Below the pieces are notes generated by a model. That model was given only the letters and a program-made list of their open reading frames with translations. It was not told the DNA's origin and made no database searches. Position numbers and translations under genes: made by a program. A stretch of 64,000 nt of DNA from Nocardia mexicana NBRC 108244 (GTDB lineage: Bacteria > Actinomycetota > Actinomycetes > Mycobacteriales > Mycobacteriaceae): the NCBI RefSeq assembly GCF_001613165.1, contig NZ_BDBV01000066.1, positions 1 through 64,000 on the forward strand, given 5' to 3'. Below are positions 8,494 to 16,693 of the stretch, piece by piece. Position 1 is the stretch's first letter. The number at the start of each line of letters is the position of its first letter.

Positions 8494-8589
8494 TGCCGCA
8501 CCCCGTGCGTATTCACGCACCCCGTACAGGGGGCTGCGAGGGGTGCGGGGACAAGCAGGGGGTGCGGGAAACGGAGTGGTCCTGGGTGG
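8494..8589. repeat. ~95-bp repeat, left copy
   Basis: Starts with CCGCACCCCG, contains the inverted pair CGCACCCC / GGGGTGCG around 8516-8548 and ends in TCCTGGGTGG. A diverged second copy in the same orientation lies at 8925-9021, so the pair brackets the Lrp/AsnC-like gene. Internal complementarity would allow hairpins. Confidence 0.7.
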
Positions 8590-8617
8590 TTTGTGCCGCG
8601 GGCGCCGCGGGCCGCAA

Positions 8618-8623
8618 TAGACT
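8618..8623 (+). promoter_or_regulatory. -10 element of the Lrp/AsnC-domain gene
   Basis: TAGACT ends 7 bases before the ATG at 8631, with no ribosome binding site, so the transcript is probably leaderless. TTGTGC about 20 bases upstream is a poor -35. Confidence 0.4.
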
Positions 8624-8630
8624 CGGCGGC

Positions 8631-8906
8631 ATGATTACCGCGATCGTGTTGATCCACGCCGAGGCCGCCCGCATCCCCGAGACCGCGCAGGCGCTGGCCG
8701 ACCTGGACGGGGTGGCCGAGGTGTACTCGTGCGCCGGGGATGTCGATCTCATCGCGGTGGTGCGGGTCCGCGACCACGAGCAGATCGCCGAGGTGGTCAC
8801 GGGCCGCATCAACAAGACCCCCGGCGTCCTGCGCACCGCCACCCACATCGCCTTCAAGTCCTACTCCCAGGCCGACGTCGAAGCGGGCTTCTCCATCGGC
8901 GAATAG
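8631..8906 (+). CDS. Stand-alone Lrp/AsnC ligand-binding (RAM) domain protein
   Basis: 91 residues that are entirely an Lrp/AsnC effector domain: ITAIVLIHAEAARIPETAQAL, then VAEVYSCAGDVDLIAVV and the glycine region, with the DHEQIAEVV helix. No helix-turn-helix is present and no room exists upstream for one. Such single-domain proteins oligomerise and bind amino acids or other small molecules; they may modulate full-length Lrp proteins. The gene sits between the DnaQ-UvrC fusion and the end of qcrB, exactly between two copies of a ~95-bp repeat. Ligand unknown. Confidence 0.85.
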   Translation: MITAIVLIHAEAARIPETAQALADLDGVAEVYSCAGDVDLIAVVRVRDHEQIAEVVTGRINKTPGVLRTATHIAFKSYSQADVEAGFSIGE

Positions 8907-8924
8907 AGCGGCGAGCCCGGTCGT

Positions 8925-9021
8925 TCCCGCACCCCGGATTCGTTCGCGCACCCGCTACAGCTGATGCGGGGGGTGCGGGAACATGCACGGGGTGCGGCGA
9001 GAGCTGGGGCGTCCTGGGTGG
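8925..9021. repeat. ~95-bp repeat, right copy
   Basis: Direct, imperfect copy of 8494-8589: CCGCACCCCG at its start, CGCACCCGCTACAG, a central GGGGTGCGGGAACA and a terminal TCCTGGGTGG. It lies between the AsnC-domain gene and the qcrB terminator. Confidence 0.7.
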
Positions 9022-9035
9022 CCTCGGCGACGGCG

Positions 9036-9067
9036 AAGGCCCCGAGTCGGTGACGACTCGGGGCCTT
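9036..9067. terminator. Bidirectional terminator hairpin after qcrB
   Basis: AAGGCCCCGAGTCG (9036-9049) and CGACTCGGGGCCTT (9054-9067) form a perfect 14-bp stem with a four-base loop, 14 bases beyond the qcrB stop. Both arms end in a short T run when read outward, so it can act from either side. Confidence 0.85.
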
Positions 9068-9080
9068 GCGCTTGTGCGGG

Positions 9081-10712
9081 TCAGTGGCCGGGTTTGCCGC
9101 TGCCCTCGCCGCTGCTCTGTTCCTGGTACTCGGCCAGGATCTCCAGCTGCTTGTGGTGCTCTTCGCGCTCGTAGGCCGTGAGCTGCTCGGCCTGCGGGGC
9201 GGGGTCGGCGCTGAGGAACGAGCCCAAGCCCGGCTTGCCCGCCGAACCCAGCTTGTTCATCTTCTTCGGCACCGGCGCACCCTGGTACTCCAGCGGGATC
9301 GGGTGACCGTGGTCGTCGACCGGGCCCAGCGGCTGGTGCACCTCGATGTACTCGCCGTGCGGCAGCCGCTTGATCACACCGGTCTCGATGCCGTGCTCGA
9401 GCACCTGACGGTCACTGCGCTGCAGACCCAGGCACATCCGGTACGCGAGGAAGTACGCGATCGGCGGGCCCACCAGCAGCGCGATGCGGAAGAACCACGT
9501 CGTCGCGTTCAGCGAGATGTCGAACTGCAGCGAGATGATGTCGTTGACGCACGCCAGGGTCAGCACCAGGTAGAAGGTGATCGCCATGGCGCCGATCGCG
9601 GTGCGCACCGGCACATCCCGCGGCCGCTGCAGCAGATTGTGGCGGGCGGTGTCGCCGGTGAGCCGCTTCTCGATCCACGGGTAGGCGATCAGCACCGTGA
9701 ACACCAGGCCCATGATCAGCGCCACCCAGAACGCCGCCGGAATGGTGTAGCGGCCCAGATACAGCTCCCACGGCGGCATCAGGCGCGCCATGCCGTCGGT
9801 CCACATCATGTAGAAGTCCGGCTGCGAACCCGCCGACACCTGGGAGGGGTTGTAGGGCCCCAGGTTCCAGATCGGGTTGATCTGCAGCACACCACCCATG
9901 ATCGCGACGATGCCGAGGGTGAACATGAAGAACGCACCCTGGTCGGCGGCGAACACCGGCACGATGCGGGCGCCCACCACGTTCTTCTCGGTGCGGCCCG
10001 GACCGGGGAACTGGGTGTGCTTCTGGTACCACACCAGCGCCACGTGCGCCGCGATGAGCGCCAGGATGATGCCGGGCAGCAGCAGCACGTGCGCGATGTA
10101 CAGGCGCGGCACGATGATGTCGCCGGGGAAGTCACCGCCGAAGATCAGCCAGTGCAGCCAGGTACCGACCACCGGCACGCCGATCGTGATACCCGAGAAC
10201 GCCGCCCGCAGACCGGTTCCCGAGAGCAGATCGTCGGGCAGCGAGTACCCGAAGAAGCCCTCGAACATCGCCAGGATCAGCAGCAGCGAACCGATCACCC
10301 AGTTCGCCTCGCGCGGCTTGCGGAACGCGCCGGTGAAGAAGATGCGGAACAGGTGGATGATGATCGACGCCGCGAACAGCAGCGCCGCCCAGTGGTGCAC
10401 CTGCCGCACGAACAGGCCGCCGCGCACCTCGAACGAGATATCCAGTGCGGTCTCGAACGCCCGCGACATGGTCACGCCGCGCAGCGGCTGATAGGCGCCG
10501 TTGTAGACGACCTCGCTCATCGACGGGTCGAAGAACAGGGTCAGGTAGATACCCGACAGCAGCAGGATGATGAAGGCGTAGAGCGCGATCTCGCCCAGCA
10601 GGAACGACCAGTGGGTCGGGAAGACCTTGTTGATCGACCGCTTGACGAACGCAGCCATGTGGTAGCGCTCGTCCATTTCGTTGGCCTGCGCGGCCGCTTT
10701 GCTAGGACTCAT
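9081..10712 (-). CDS. qcrB: Cytochrome bc1 complex cytochrome b subunit QcrB
   Basis: 543 residues; the menaquinol-oxidising, di-heme b core of the actinobacterial bc1-aa3 supercomplex. Heme ligands are seen as VRQVHHWAALLF and in YIAHVLLLPG / LIAAHVALVW. The Qo-site motif equivalent to PEWY is PDFY, in SQPDFYMMWTDG, the stretch where Q203-type inhibitors bind in M. tuberculosis. A long hydrophilic C-terminal tail follows the last membrane helix, usual in actinobacteria. Its ATG overlaps the qcrA stop by four bases (ATGA), so it is last in ctaE-qcrC-qcrA-qcrB. A second, orphan copy is at 50467-52119. Confidence 0.97.
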   Translation of the reverse strand: MSPSKAAAQANEMDERYHMAAFVKRSINKVFPTHWSFLLGEIALYAFIILLLSGIYLTLFFDPSMSEVVYNGAYQPLRGVTMSRAFETALDISFEVRGGLFVRQVHHWAALLFAASIIIHLFRIFFTGAFRKPREANWVIGSLLLILAMFEGFFGYSLPDDLLSGTGLRAAFSGITIGVPVVGTWLHWLIFGGDFPGDIIVPRLYIAHVLLLPGIILALIAAHVALVWYQKHTQFPGPGRTEKNVVGARIVPVFAADQGAFFMFTLGIVAIMGGVLQINPIWNLGPYNPSQVSAGSQPDFYMMWTDGMARLMPPWELYLGRYTIPAAFWVALIMGLVFTVLIAYPWIEKRLTGDTARHNLLQRPRDVPVRTAIGAMAITFYLVLTLACVNDIISLQFDISLNATTWFFRIALLVGPPIAYFLAYRMCLGLQRSDRQVLEHGIETGVIKRLPHGEYIEVHQPLGPVDDHGHPIPLEYQGAPVPKKMNKLGSAGKPGLGSFLSADPAPQAEQLTAYEREEHHKQLEILAEYQEQSSGEGSGKPGH

Positions 10713-11878
10713 GAACGACGCTCCCAGTAGGCCGGGCCGAGCGGCTCGATGAAGTCGCCCGCGGCGACCAGGTAGCCCTCGGAGTTGACGGTGATCGGCA
10801 GCTGCGGCAGCGCGCGGGCGGCGGGGCCGAAGACCGGCTTACCCCACTCGGTGGCCGAGAACTGCGACTGGTGGCAGGGGCACAGGATCCGGTTGGTCTG
10901 CTGCTCGAACAGCGACGTCGGGCAGCCCAGGTGGGTGCAGATCTTCGAGTAGGCGAAGTAGTCGCCGTAGTTGAAGCTCTCCTGGCCCTTGCGCTTGATC
11001 GCCTTCTGCGCGTCCTCGGTGCGCAGCCGGATCAGCATGACCGCGTTGCGGATACCGCGCAGCGATTCGAGGGTCTCGTGCTCGTCGCCGCGCCACTCCT
11101 CTTTCCAGGGGAAGACGGTCTCCATGGCGCCGGCGTCGAGATCCTCGGGCCGCACCAGCACGATGTCCTCGGGACGGCCGGTGTCCTTGCGGATGTAGAT
11201 GGTCTGGCCCGGGAAGTCCGGCGTCCAGCCCGACACCCACAGCGGCGACTTGTCGCCCTTGGCCCACGGGTTCTTCACCAGGCCGCCGACGAACAGGAAC
11301 AGCGCGCCGATGCCCAGCACGCCCACGCCCAGGCCAGCGGTGCGGGTGATCATCTTGCGGCGGCCCAGCGTCGAGGTCTCCCCCGCGTCCTTCAGCTGCG
11401 CGACCAGCGTGCGCCGCTCCACCTCGTCGGACTTGCCGTCGTGGCGGTCCTGGATGGAGATCTCCGGCGGGATGAACTTCTTGCGGATCAGCACCACCGC
11501 GATACCGATGGCCAGCACCGCCACGCCCAGCGTGATGCCGTACAGCGGGGTGGTCAGCGAGTAGATCCCGGCGCCGTCCTCGTGCCGGCTCTTGTACTCC
11601 CAGGGCCAGAACAGGAAGACGCCGATCAGCGCGAGGGCCGAGATCGCCGAGATGGCGAACCACAGCGACACCTGGCGCTCGGCCCGCTTCTCCGCGCGGG
11701 TGCCCGGAACCGGCCAGCGCGGGGCACGGTAGGCGACGTCGACGCCGTCGCGCTTGGTGCCGAGCTCGACCAGCTCGGACTGCGACATCGCGTCGAGCTG
11801 CTCCTCGGTGGGGTTCAAATCGTCCCCCGGCTTGCCGTCAGCGGGCGCGCCCATGTCGTTTTGCTCCTTATCACTCAT
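10709..11878 (-). CDS. qcrA: Cytochrome bc1 complex Rieske iron-sulfur subunit QcrA
   Basis: 389 residues from the ATG at 11878, chosen because it overlaps the qcrC stop as ATGA. Three hydrophobic segments in the N-terminal 220 residues give the three-helix anchor typical of actinobacterial QcrA. The 2Fe-2S site is at the C-terminus: CTHLGC supplies Cys314/His316 and CPCHQS supplies Cys333/His336, with Cys319 and Cys335 for the disulfide. It takes one electron from menaquinol at the QcrB Qo site and hands it to QcrC. Confidence 0.97.
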   Translation of the reverse strand: MSDKEQNDMGAPADGKPGDDLNPTEEQLDAMSQSELVELGTKRDGVDVAYRAPRWPVPGTRAEKRAERQVSLWFAISAISALALIGVFLFWPWEYKSRHEDGAGIYSLTTPLYGITLGVAVLAIGIAVVLIRKKFIPPEISIQDRHDGKSDEVERRTLVAQLKDAGETSTLGRRKMITRTAGLGVGVLGIGALFLFVGGLVKNPWAKGDKSPLWVSGWTPDFPGQTIYIRKDTGRPEDIVLVRPEDLDAGAMETVFPWKEEWRGDEHETLESLRGIRNAVMLIRLRTEDAQKAIKRKGQESFNYGDYFAYSKICTHLGCPTSLFEQQTNRILCPCHQSQFSATEWGKPVFGPAARALPQLPITVNSEGYLVAAGDFIEPLGPAYWERRS

Positions 11879-12756
11879 GAGCGGGATCCGATCCACATCG
11901 CCGAGCCGACCAGCGCCACGATGCCGACCACCCAGATGGCCAGGCCCTCGGTCGCGGGACCGAAGCCGCCGAGGCCGTAGCCGCCCTCCGGCTTGGACTC
12001 GGTGCGATCCTTCACGTAGGCGACGATGTCGCGCTTCTCCTCCGGCGTCAGCTGCCGGTCGGAGAACTTCGGCATGTTCTGCGGCCCGGTCAGCATCGCG
12101 GTGTAGATCTGCTGCTCGCTGGCGGGGCCGAGCGGCGGCGCGAACTTACCGGAGGACAGCGCGCCGCCCTTGCCGGTGAAGTTGTGGCACGACGCGCAGT
12201 TCATCCGGAACAGCTCGCCGCCGCGGCCGAGGTCGCCGCCCTTGATCAGCGACTCCTGCGCGATCTCGCCGTCCGGGTCGCGCACGACCGTCGGGCCGCC
12301 GCCGTTGGCCGCGATGTAGGCGCCCAGCGCGTCGGTCTGGCGCTCGTCGAACTTCGGTGGCTTGCGCTCGATCTGCGCGCCGTTGGCCGCGGCCGGCATG
12401 CGGCCGGTGGAGACCTGGAAGTAGACGGCGGCCTCGCCGACGCCGATCAGGCTGGGGCCGCGGTCCTGCACACCCTGCAGGTTGGCGCCGTGGCAGGTGA
12501 TGCAGGAGGTGTCGTAGATCTGCTTGCCCTCGCGGATCATCGCGGACTTGTCCTCGTTCGCCGTCGCGACCTGCGCATCCGGGGTCAGCGCGGACGCCGC
12601 GAAACCGGCTCCGACAAGACCCATCAGAAGAACCATTCCGCCCGCGACCTTGCGGCGCATCCGGCGCTGCTTCCGGGTCTTGGTGGCCTGGTTATTCCGA
12701 GCGCTGCCGATCCCCGGGCTGGCGGGATCTGGCGCTGACGGAGGAGATGAACTCAT
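11875..12756 (-). CDS. qcrC: Cytochrome bc1 complex di-heme cytochrome c subunit QcrC
   Basis: 293 residues. A basic N-terminus and hydrophobic segment (about 38-56) anchor it; two CXXCH heme c sites follow, CITCH at 85-89 and CASCH at 187-191, and a C-terminal transmembrane helix (LAIWVVGIVALVGSAMWIG) ends the protein. This two-heme form replaces a mobile cytochrome c by passing electrons straight to the aa3 oxidase in the supercomplex. It lies 72 bases after ctaE and overlaps qcrA by four bases. Confidence 0.97.
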   Translation of the reverse strand: MSSSPPSAPDPASPGIGSARNNQATKTRKQRRMRRKVAGGMVLLMGLVGAGFAASALTPDAQVATANEDKSAMIREGKQIYDTSCITCHGANLQGVQDRGPSLIGVGEAAVYFQVSTGRMPAAANGAQIERKPPKFDERQTDALGAYIAANGGGPTVVRDPDGEIAQESLIKGGDLGRGGELFRMNCASCHNFTGKGGALSSGKFAPPLGPASEQQIYTAMLTGPQNMPKFSDRQLTPEEKRDIVAYVKDRTESKPEGGYGLGGFGPATEGLAIWVVGIVALVGSAMWIGSRS

Positions 12757-12828
12757 CTGTGTCCCTTTGGAGTAGACGGAACCGACTGATGCTTGGGGGC
12801 TGGTGCTTGCCGAAAAGCGTAGGTGTCC

Positions 12829-13440
12829 CTACCTGACGAAGTAGATCGTGGCGAACAATCCGATCCACACGATGTCGACGAAGTGCCAGTAGTAGGAGAC
12901 GACGATCGCAGCGGTGGCCTGGGCCGGCGTGAACTTACTGGCCTTGGTGCGCACCAGCAGGAAGATGAACGCGATGAGACCACCGATGACGTGCAGACCG
13001 TGGAAACCGGTGGTGATGTAGAACACCGAGCCGTAGACGCTACCCGAGATGGTCGTGCCCTCGTGTACGAGGTTCATGTACTCGTAGCCCTGACCGCCGA
13101 CGAAGAAGGCGCCCATGATGAAGGTGAGCACATACCAGCGCCGCAGCCCGAACACGTCGCCCTTCTCCGCCGCGAACACGCCCATCTGGCAGGTGAACGA
13201 GGAGGCGACCAGCACCGCGGTGACCGGCACGGCGAGCTTCAGGTTCAGCTCCGTCGGCTCCGGCGGCCAGTTGCCATGGGCCTGGGCACGGGCGACGAAG
13301 TACATGGCGAAGAGGCCGGCGAAGAACATCAGCTCGCTCGACAGCCAGATGATGGTTCCGACGCTGACCATGTTGGGCCGGTTCAGCGAGTGCACGCGCT
13401 GAGTAATGGCCGATCCTGGGGTGCCTACTGCGGTCGTCAC
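12829..13440 (-). CDS. ctaE: Cytochrome c oxidase subunit III
   Basis: 203 residues from the GTG at 13440, the same length as M. tuberculosis CtaE; an upstream frame is open but has no family similarity. The helices are recognisable: IIWLSSELMFFAGLFAMYFV, the EGTTISGSVYGSVFYITTGFHGLHVIGG segment with the conserved His pair, and a C-terminal YYWHFVDIVWIGLF. First gene of ctaE-qcrCAB. CATACT on the minus strand (13448-13453) lies 7 bases before the GTG. Other aa3 subunits (ctaC, ctaD, ctaF) are outside the window. Confidence 0.96.
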   Translation of the reverse strand: MTTAVGTPGSAITQRVHSLNRPNMVSVGTIIWLSSELMFFAGLFAMYFVARAQAHGNWPPEPTELNLKLAVPVTAVLVASSFTCQMGVFAAEKGDVFGLRRWYVLTFIMGAFFVGGQGYEYMNLVHEGTTISGSVYGSVFYITTGFHGLHVIGGLIAFIFLLVRTKASKFTPAQATAAIVVSYYWHFVDIVWIGLFATIYFVR

Positions 13441-13800
13441 GCGGGTAAGTATGACTCGTCGTAGTACGACAGGCGTAGCCGGGTACGAAACTTCCTGTCG
13501 CGTGTCGGAAATCCCACGGCGAGAGGGGGTCTCGCCACCCCTCCGGCGTGTCATACGAATATGCAGCTCGGAGGCGGTCCGAGTGGCCGTTCACCGGGCT
13601 TCCACCGCACTCGGGGCCCGATGCCTGTCGTTGTATGTCGGACGAATGCGGCGCCCGGTTCCCGGAGTGTCCCGAATTTTTTCGGCGGAGGGGCCGGAGG
13701 CACTGCGACCGGAGGCGTGCGTAGCCCCGCAACCAGGGGCATATCTCCTTGCCCCGCACCGTTAGGCTGCTAGCAAGCGGACACGCGACGGGAGACATTG
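13441..13800. promoter_or_regulatory. Divergent promoter region between ctaE and trpD
   Basis: 360 bases without a credible gene. On the minus strand CATACT (13448-13453) is a leaderless-type -10 for ctaE. On the plus strand TAGGCT (13763-13768) is a possible -10 for trpD and GGGAG (13790-13794) is its ribosome binding site. The middle is G/C-rich with short hairpin-prone stretches and nothing I can name. Confidence 0.45.
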
Positions 13801-14856
13801 ATGAGCGCGCGCACCTGGCCCCAGATCCTCGGGGCCCTCACCGACGGGGTCGACCTGACCACGGACGAGGCGGCGTGGGCGATCGACGAGATCTTCTCCG
13901 ACAACGCCACCCAGGCGCAGATCGCCGCGTTCGGCGTGGCGATGAAGATGAAGGGCCCCACGGCCTCGGAGCTGTCCGGGCTGGCGTCGGGCATGCTGGG
14001 CCACGCCCGGCGGGTGCCGCTGGAGGGCCCCGCGGTCGACATCGTCGGCACCGGCGGCGATCGATCGGGCACCGTCAATATCTCCACCATGTCCTCGATC
14101 GTGGTGTCGGCCAGCGGAGTTCCGGTGGTCAAGCACGGCAACCGGGCGGCCTCGTCCAAGAGCGGCGGCGCGGATGTGCTGGAGGCGCTGGGCGTCCGCA
14201 TCGCCCTGGGGCCCGAGGCGGTCGCGCGGTGCGTGCGCGAGGTCGGCATCGGGTTCTGCTTCGCGCCGCTGTTCCACGCCGGGCTGCGGTTCGCGGGCCC
14301 CGCCCGCAAGGAGATCGGCGTGCCGACCGTCTTCAATGTGCTGGGCCCCCTGACCAATCCGGCACAGCCGCAGGCCGGGCTGATCGGCTGCGCGTTCCCC
14401 GATCTGCTCCCGGTCATCGCGGGCGCGTTCGCCGAGCGCGGGAACAACGCGCTGGTGGTCCGCGGCAACGACGGGCTCGACGAGATCACCACCGCCGACA
14501 CCACCACCGCGTGGGTGGTCACCGGCGGGCATCTCACGCAGACGACCCTCGACCCCACTCGGATCGGAATCCCGCGCGTATCCCAGGAGTCGCTGCGCGG
14601 CGGCGACGCCGAGACGAACGCGGTCATCGCGCGCAATATGCTGGCCGGTCAGCCGGGCCCGGTGCGCGATGCGGTGCTGCTGAATTCGGCCGCCGCCATC
14701 GTCGCCTACGAGCTGACCCCGGAGACCGCCGACAAGGACATCCACGACGTGCTGGCCGGGGCCGTGGACCGGGCGGCGCACGCCGTCGACAGCGGCGCGG
14801 CGACACAGCTGCTGGACCGCTGGATCACCCTCACCAGCGAACTCGGTTCGGACTGA
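13801..14856 (+). CDS. trpD: Anthranilate phosphoribosyltransferase
   Basis: 351 residues. TrpD transfers phosphoribose from PRPP to anthranilate, the second step of tryptophan synthesis. The glycine-rich PRPP loop GTGGDRSG is at 83-90, followed by NISTMSS, and the family motif KHGNRAASSKSGGADVLEALG is next; the second metal/PRPP motif appears as GNDGLDEITT. The ATG at 13801 has GGGAG 7 bases upstream. It stands apart from other trp genes, divergent from ctaE, as in mycobacteria. Confidence 0.96.
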   Translation: MSARTWPQILGALTDGVDLTTDEAAWAIDEIFSDNATQAQIAAFGVAMKMKGPTASELSGLASGMLGHARRVPLEGPAVDIVGTGGDRSGTVNISTMSSIVVSASGVPVVKHGNRAASSKSGGADVLEALGVRIALGPEAVARCVREVGIGFCFAPLFHAGLRFAGPARKEIGVPTVFNVLGPLTNPAQPQAGLIGCAFPDLLPVIAGAFAERGNNALVVRGNDGLDEITTADTTTAWVVTGGHLTQTTLDPTRIGIPRVSQESLRGGDAETNAVIARNMLAGQPGPVRDAVLLNSAAAIVAYELTPETADKDIHDVLAGAVDRAAHAVDSGAATQLLDRWITLTSELGSD

Positions 14857-14942
14857 CCATTCCCGGCCCGTCCGTCGCTTTTGCGCATGTCGGACGGCCG
14901 GAGTTCCTAGAATGCGGGGAAGCAGGCAGGCAGGAGCGGGCC

Positions 14943-15404
14943 ATGAGCTTCCAGAAGATTCCGCCCGGCACGCGGGGGCCTTCCGGTATGCCCTCCACCT
15001 TCTTCACCCGGTCGATGATGCGTGTGATGGAGCAGCTGCACCGGTTCCGCGGGGATCGTTTCCAGGGCATGGACCTGCTGTATCTGACCACGGTGGGCGC
15101 GCGGACGGGGCAGAAGCGCCAGGCCGCCCTCAGCCGGTTCCACGACGGGGACGGCTGGCTGGTGGTGGCCTCGATGGGCGGCGCCATCCGGCATCCGGCC
15201 TGGTATCACAACATCGCGGCGCATCCGGACCAGGTGTGGGCGGAGGTCTGCGCGCGGGAGTTCCGGGTGGAGGTCGAGCAGTTGGAGGGCGCCCAGCGGG
15301 AGGCCGCGTGGAAGCGGATCACCGCCGAGCAGCCGCGCTATCTCGAATACGCGGCGAAGACCGATCGGCTGATCCCGATCCTGAAGCTGCGGCCCGTCAC
15401 CTGA
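14943..15404 (+). CDS. Deazaflavin (F420)-dependent nitroreductase-family protein
   Basis: 153 residues with the DDN/split-barrel features: LLYLTTVGARTGQKRQAALSRF, GDGWLVVASMGGA, and HPAWYHNIAAHP, the signature of the deazaflavin-dependent nitroreductase family that includes Rv3547. These proteins use reduced F420 or bind lipid quinones at the membrane. CAGGAGCGGG precedes the ATG at a normal distance and TAGAAT (14908-14913) is a likely -10. It lies alone between trpD and the DUF218 gene. Substrate cannot be inferred. Confidence 0.85.
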   Translation: MSFQKIPPGTRGPSGMPSTFFTRSMMRVMEQLHRFRGDRFQGMDLLYLTTVGARTGQKRQAALSRFHDGDGWLVVASMGGAIRHPAWYHNIAAHPDQVWAEVCAREFRVEVEQLEGAQREAAWKRITAEQPRYLEYAAKTDRLIPILKLRPVT

Positions 15405-15565
15405 TTTCGGCGATGGTACCGGACGAAATCCCGTTCTCGCCCGCCGTGTCACTTTCACGCCGATGTGGCGTGTCCCCCTGTCCCCCAGCTCAATTCGAGT
15501 GATCATGGACGGATGGCCCGTCTCTGCGCCGGGTACCCCGGCGCGGCTGTCCTGGGGAGGTTCGA

Positions 15566-16222
15566 TTGTTTCCGACCGTCCGCTCCAACCGAATTCCGGC
15601 CCGTATCCGATTCCCGAAGCTCACCGCGGCGCTCGCGCTGGCCGCCGCCGCGCTCGGCGTCACGCTCACCGCGGCTCCCGCCCGCGCCGACGCACCCCCC
15701 GATCCGCTCGCCGCACTCTCCGAAGACGTTCTGGCCGCATTGAATTCGGCCAGTTTCCAGCTGCCCGGGCTGCCGCTGGTCGCGGGCCTGGGCGCCGACA
15801 CCGCGATCGTGGTGCTGGGATACGGGCTGGAACCCGACGGCGCGATGCGGCCGGAACTCGCCGACCGGCTGTCGGCCGCATACGTGCAGGCGATGCTGAC
15901 CCCGAACGCGCCGATCGTGGTGACCGGCGGCAACCCCGAGAACGGCATCACCGAGGCGCAGGTGATGGCGGATTGGCTTGTCGGCCGGGGTATTCCGCCG
16001 CATCGCATCCACATCGAGGATCGCGCGGAGTCGACGATCGAGAACGCCGAGTACTCCGCGGAGATGATGGGCACCATCGGCGCGAACAGCGCGGTGCTGG
16101 TCACCTCCTCCGACCATGTGCAGCGCGCACAAGGCGATTTCGTCGCCGCGGGCGTCACGGTGGTGGCGACCCTGACCCCCGATCAGGCGCCGCCCGCGGT
16201 GGTGCCCTTCGGGTCACCGTGA
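15566..16222 (+). CDS. Secreted DUF218 (YdcF/SanA/ElyC-like) protein
   Basis: 218 residues from a TTG at 15566 that has GGGGAGG six bases upstream. The N-terminus is a signal peptide (IRFPKLTAALALAAAALGVTLTAAPARA). The mature part has the DUF218 motifs: AIVVLGYGL, APIVVTGGNPENGITEAQ, MADWL, and IHIEDRAESTIENA, then VLVTSSDHVQRA. Proteins of this family affect envelope integrity (SanA, ElyC) but their reaction is not established. Most family members are membrane anchored; this one looks secreted. Confidence 0.8.
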   Translation: MFPTVRSNRIPARIRFPKLTAALALAAAALGVTLTAAPARADAPPDPLAALSEDVLAALNSASFQLPGLPLVAGLGADTAIVVLGYGLEPDGAMRPELADRLSAAYVQAMLTPNAPIVVTGGNPENGITEAQVMADWLVGRGIPPHRIHIEDRAESTIENAEYSAEMMGTIGANSAVLVTSSDHVQRAQGDFVAAGVTVVATLTPDQAPPAVVPFGSP

Positions 16223-16243
16223 GCCGAGACCCGTTGTGGCTCA
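16220..16243. terminator. Short hairpin between convergent genes
   Basis: TGAGCC (16220-16225) pairs with GGCTCA (16238-16243). It overlaps the stop codon of the DUF218 gene and the stop region of the facing maoC gene, so it may terminate both. The stem is only 6 bp. Confidence 0.4.
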
Positions 16244-16693
16244 GGTGAGATACCGGGCGATGCTCGCGGCGACGCAGGCGGGCTTGTCGGCGCCCTCCAG
16301 TTCGATGGTGACGGTGCGCTCGGCCTGCACGCCGCCCGGGATGTCGCGCACCGCATCGAGGGTGACGCGGGCGCGGATGCGACCGCCGGAGGGCACCGGG
16401 GTGATGAAGCGAACCTTGTCGAGGCCGTAGTTGATTCCCATCCGGATGCCGCCGACGGTGGCGGCCTGGTTGGCCAGCGGCACCGACAGCGACAGGGTGA
16501 GGAAGCCGTGCGCGATGGTCCGGCCGTAGGGGCCCGCCGCCGCCCGGTCCGGATCGACGTGGATCCACTGGTGGTCGCCGGTGGCCTCGGCGAAGGTGTC
16601 GATGCGGTCCTGATCGACACGCAGCCAGTCGCTGACGCCGATCTCCGTGCCCACCGCGGCCTTCAACTCCTCGAGATCGGCGAAATCCGTCAT
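16241..16693 (-). CDS. MaoC-family (R)-enoyl-CoA hydratase
   Basis: 150 residues with the single hot-dog MaoC fold. DRIDTFAEATGDHQWIHVD holds the catalytic Asp/His of the hydratase-2 motif (D-x4-H), followed by GPYGRTIAHGFLTLSL. It hydrates trans-2-enoyl-CoA to the (R)-3-hydroxyacyl-CoA. Its ATG overlaps the fadD stop as ATGA, making it the last gene of the five-gene acyl-CoA operon transcribed from 21310 to 16241. Confidence 0.9.
   Translation of the reverse strand: MTDFADLEELKAAVGTEIGVSDWLRVDQDRIDTFAEATGDHQWIHVDPDRAAAGPYGRTIAHGFLTLSLSVPLANQAATVGGIRMGINYGLDKVRFITPVPSGGRIRARVTLDAVRDIPGGVQAERTVTIELEGADKPACVAASIARYLT

Noticed and set aside
13551..13773. Small frames on both strands between ctaE and trpD
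   Set aside because: Pro/Gly/Arg-rich without ribosome binding sites; they overlap each other antisense and look like random GC-rich frames.
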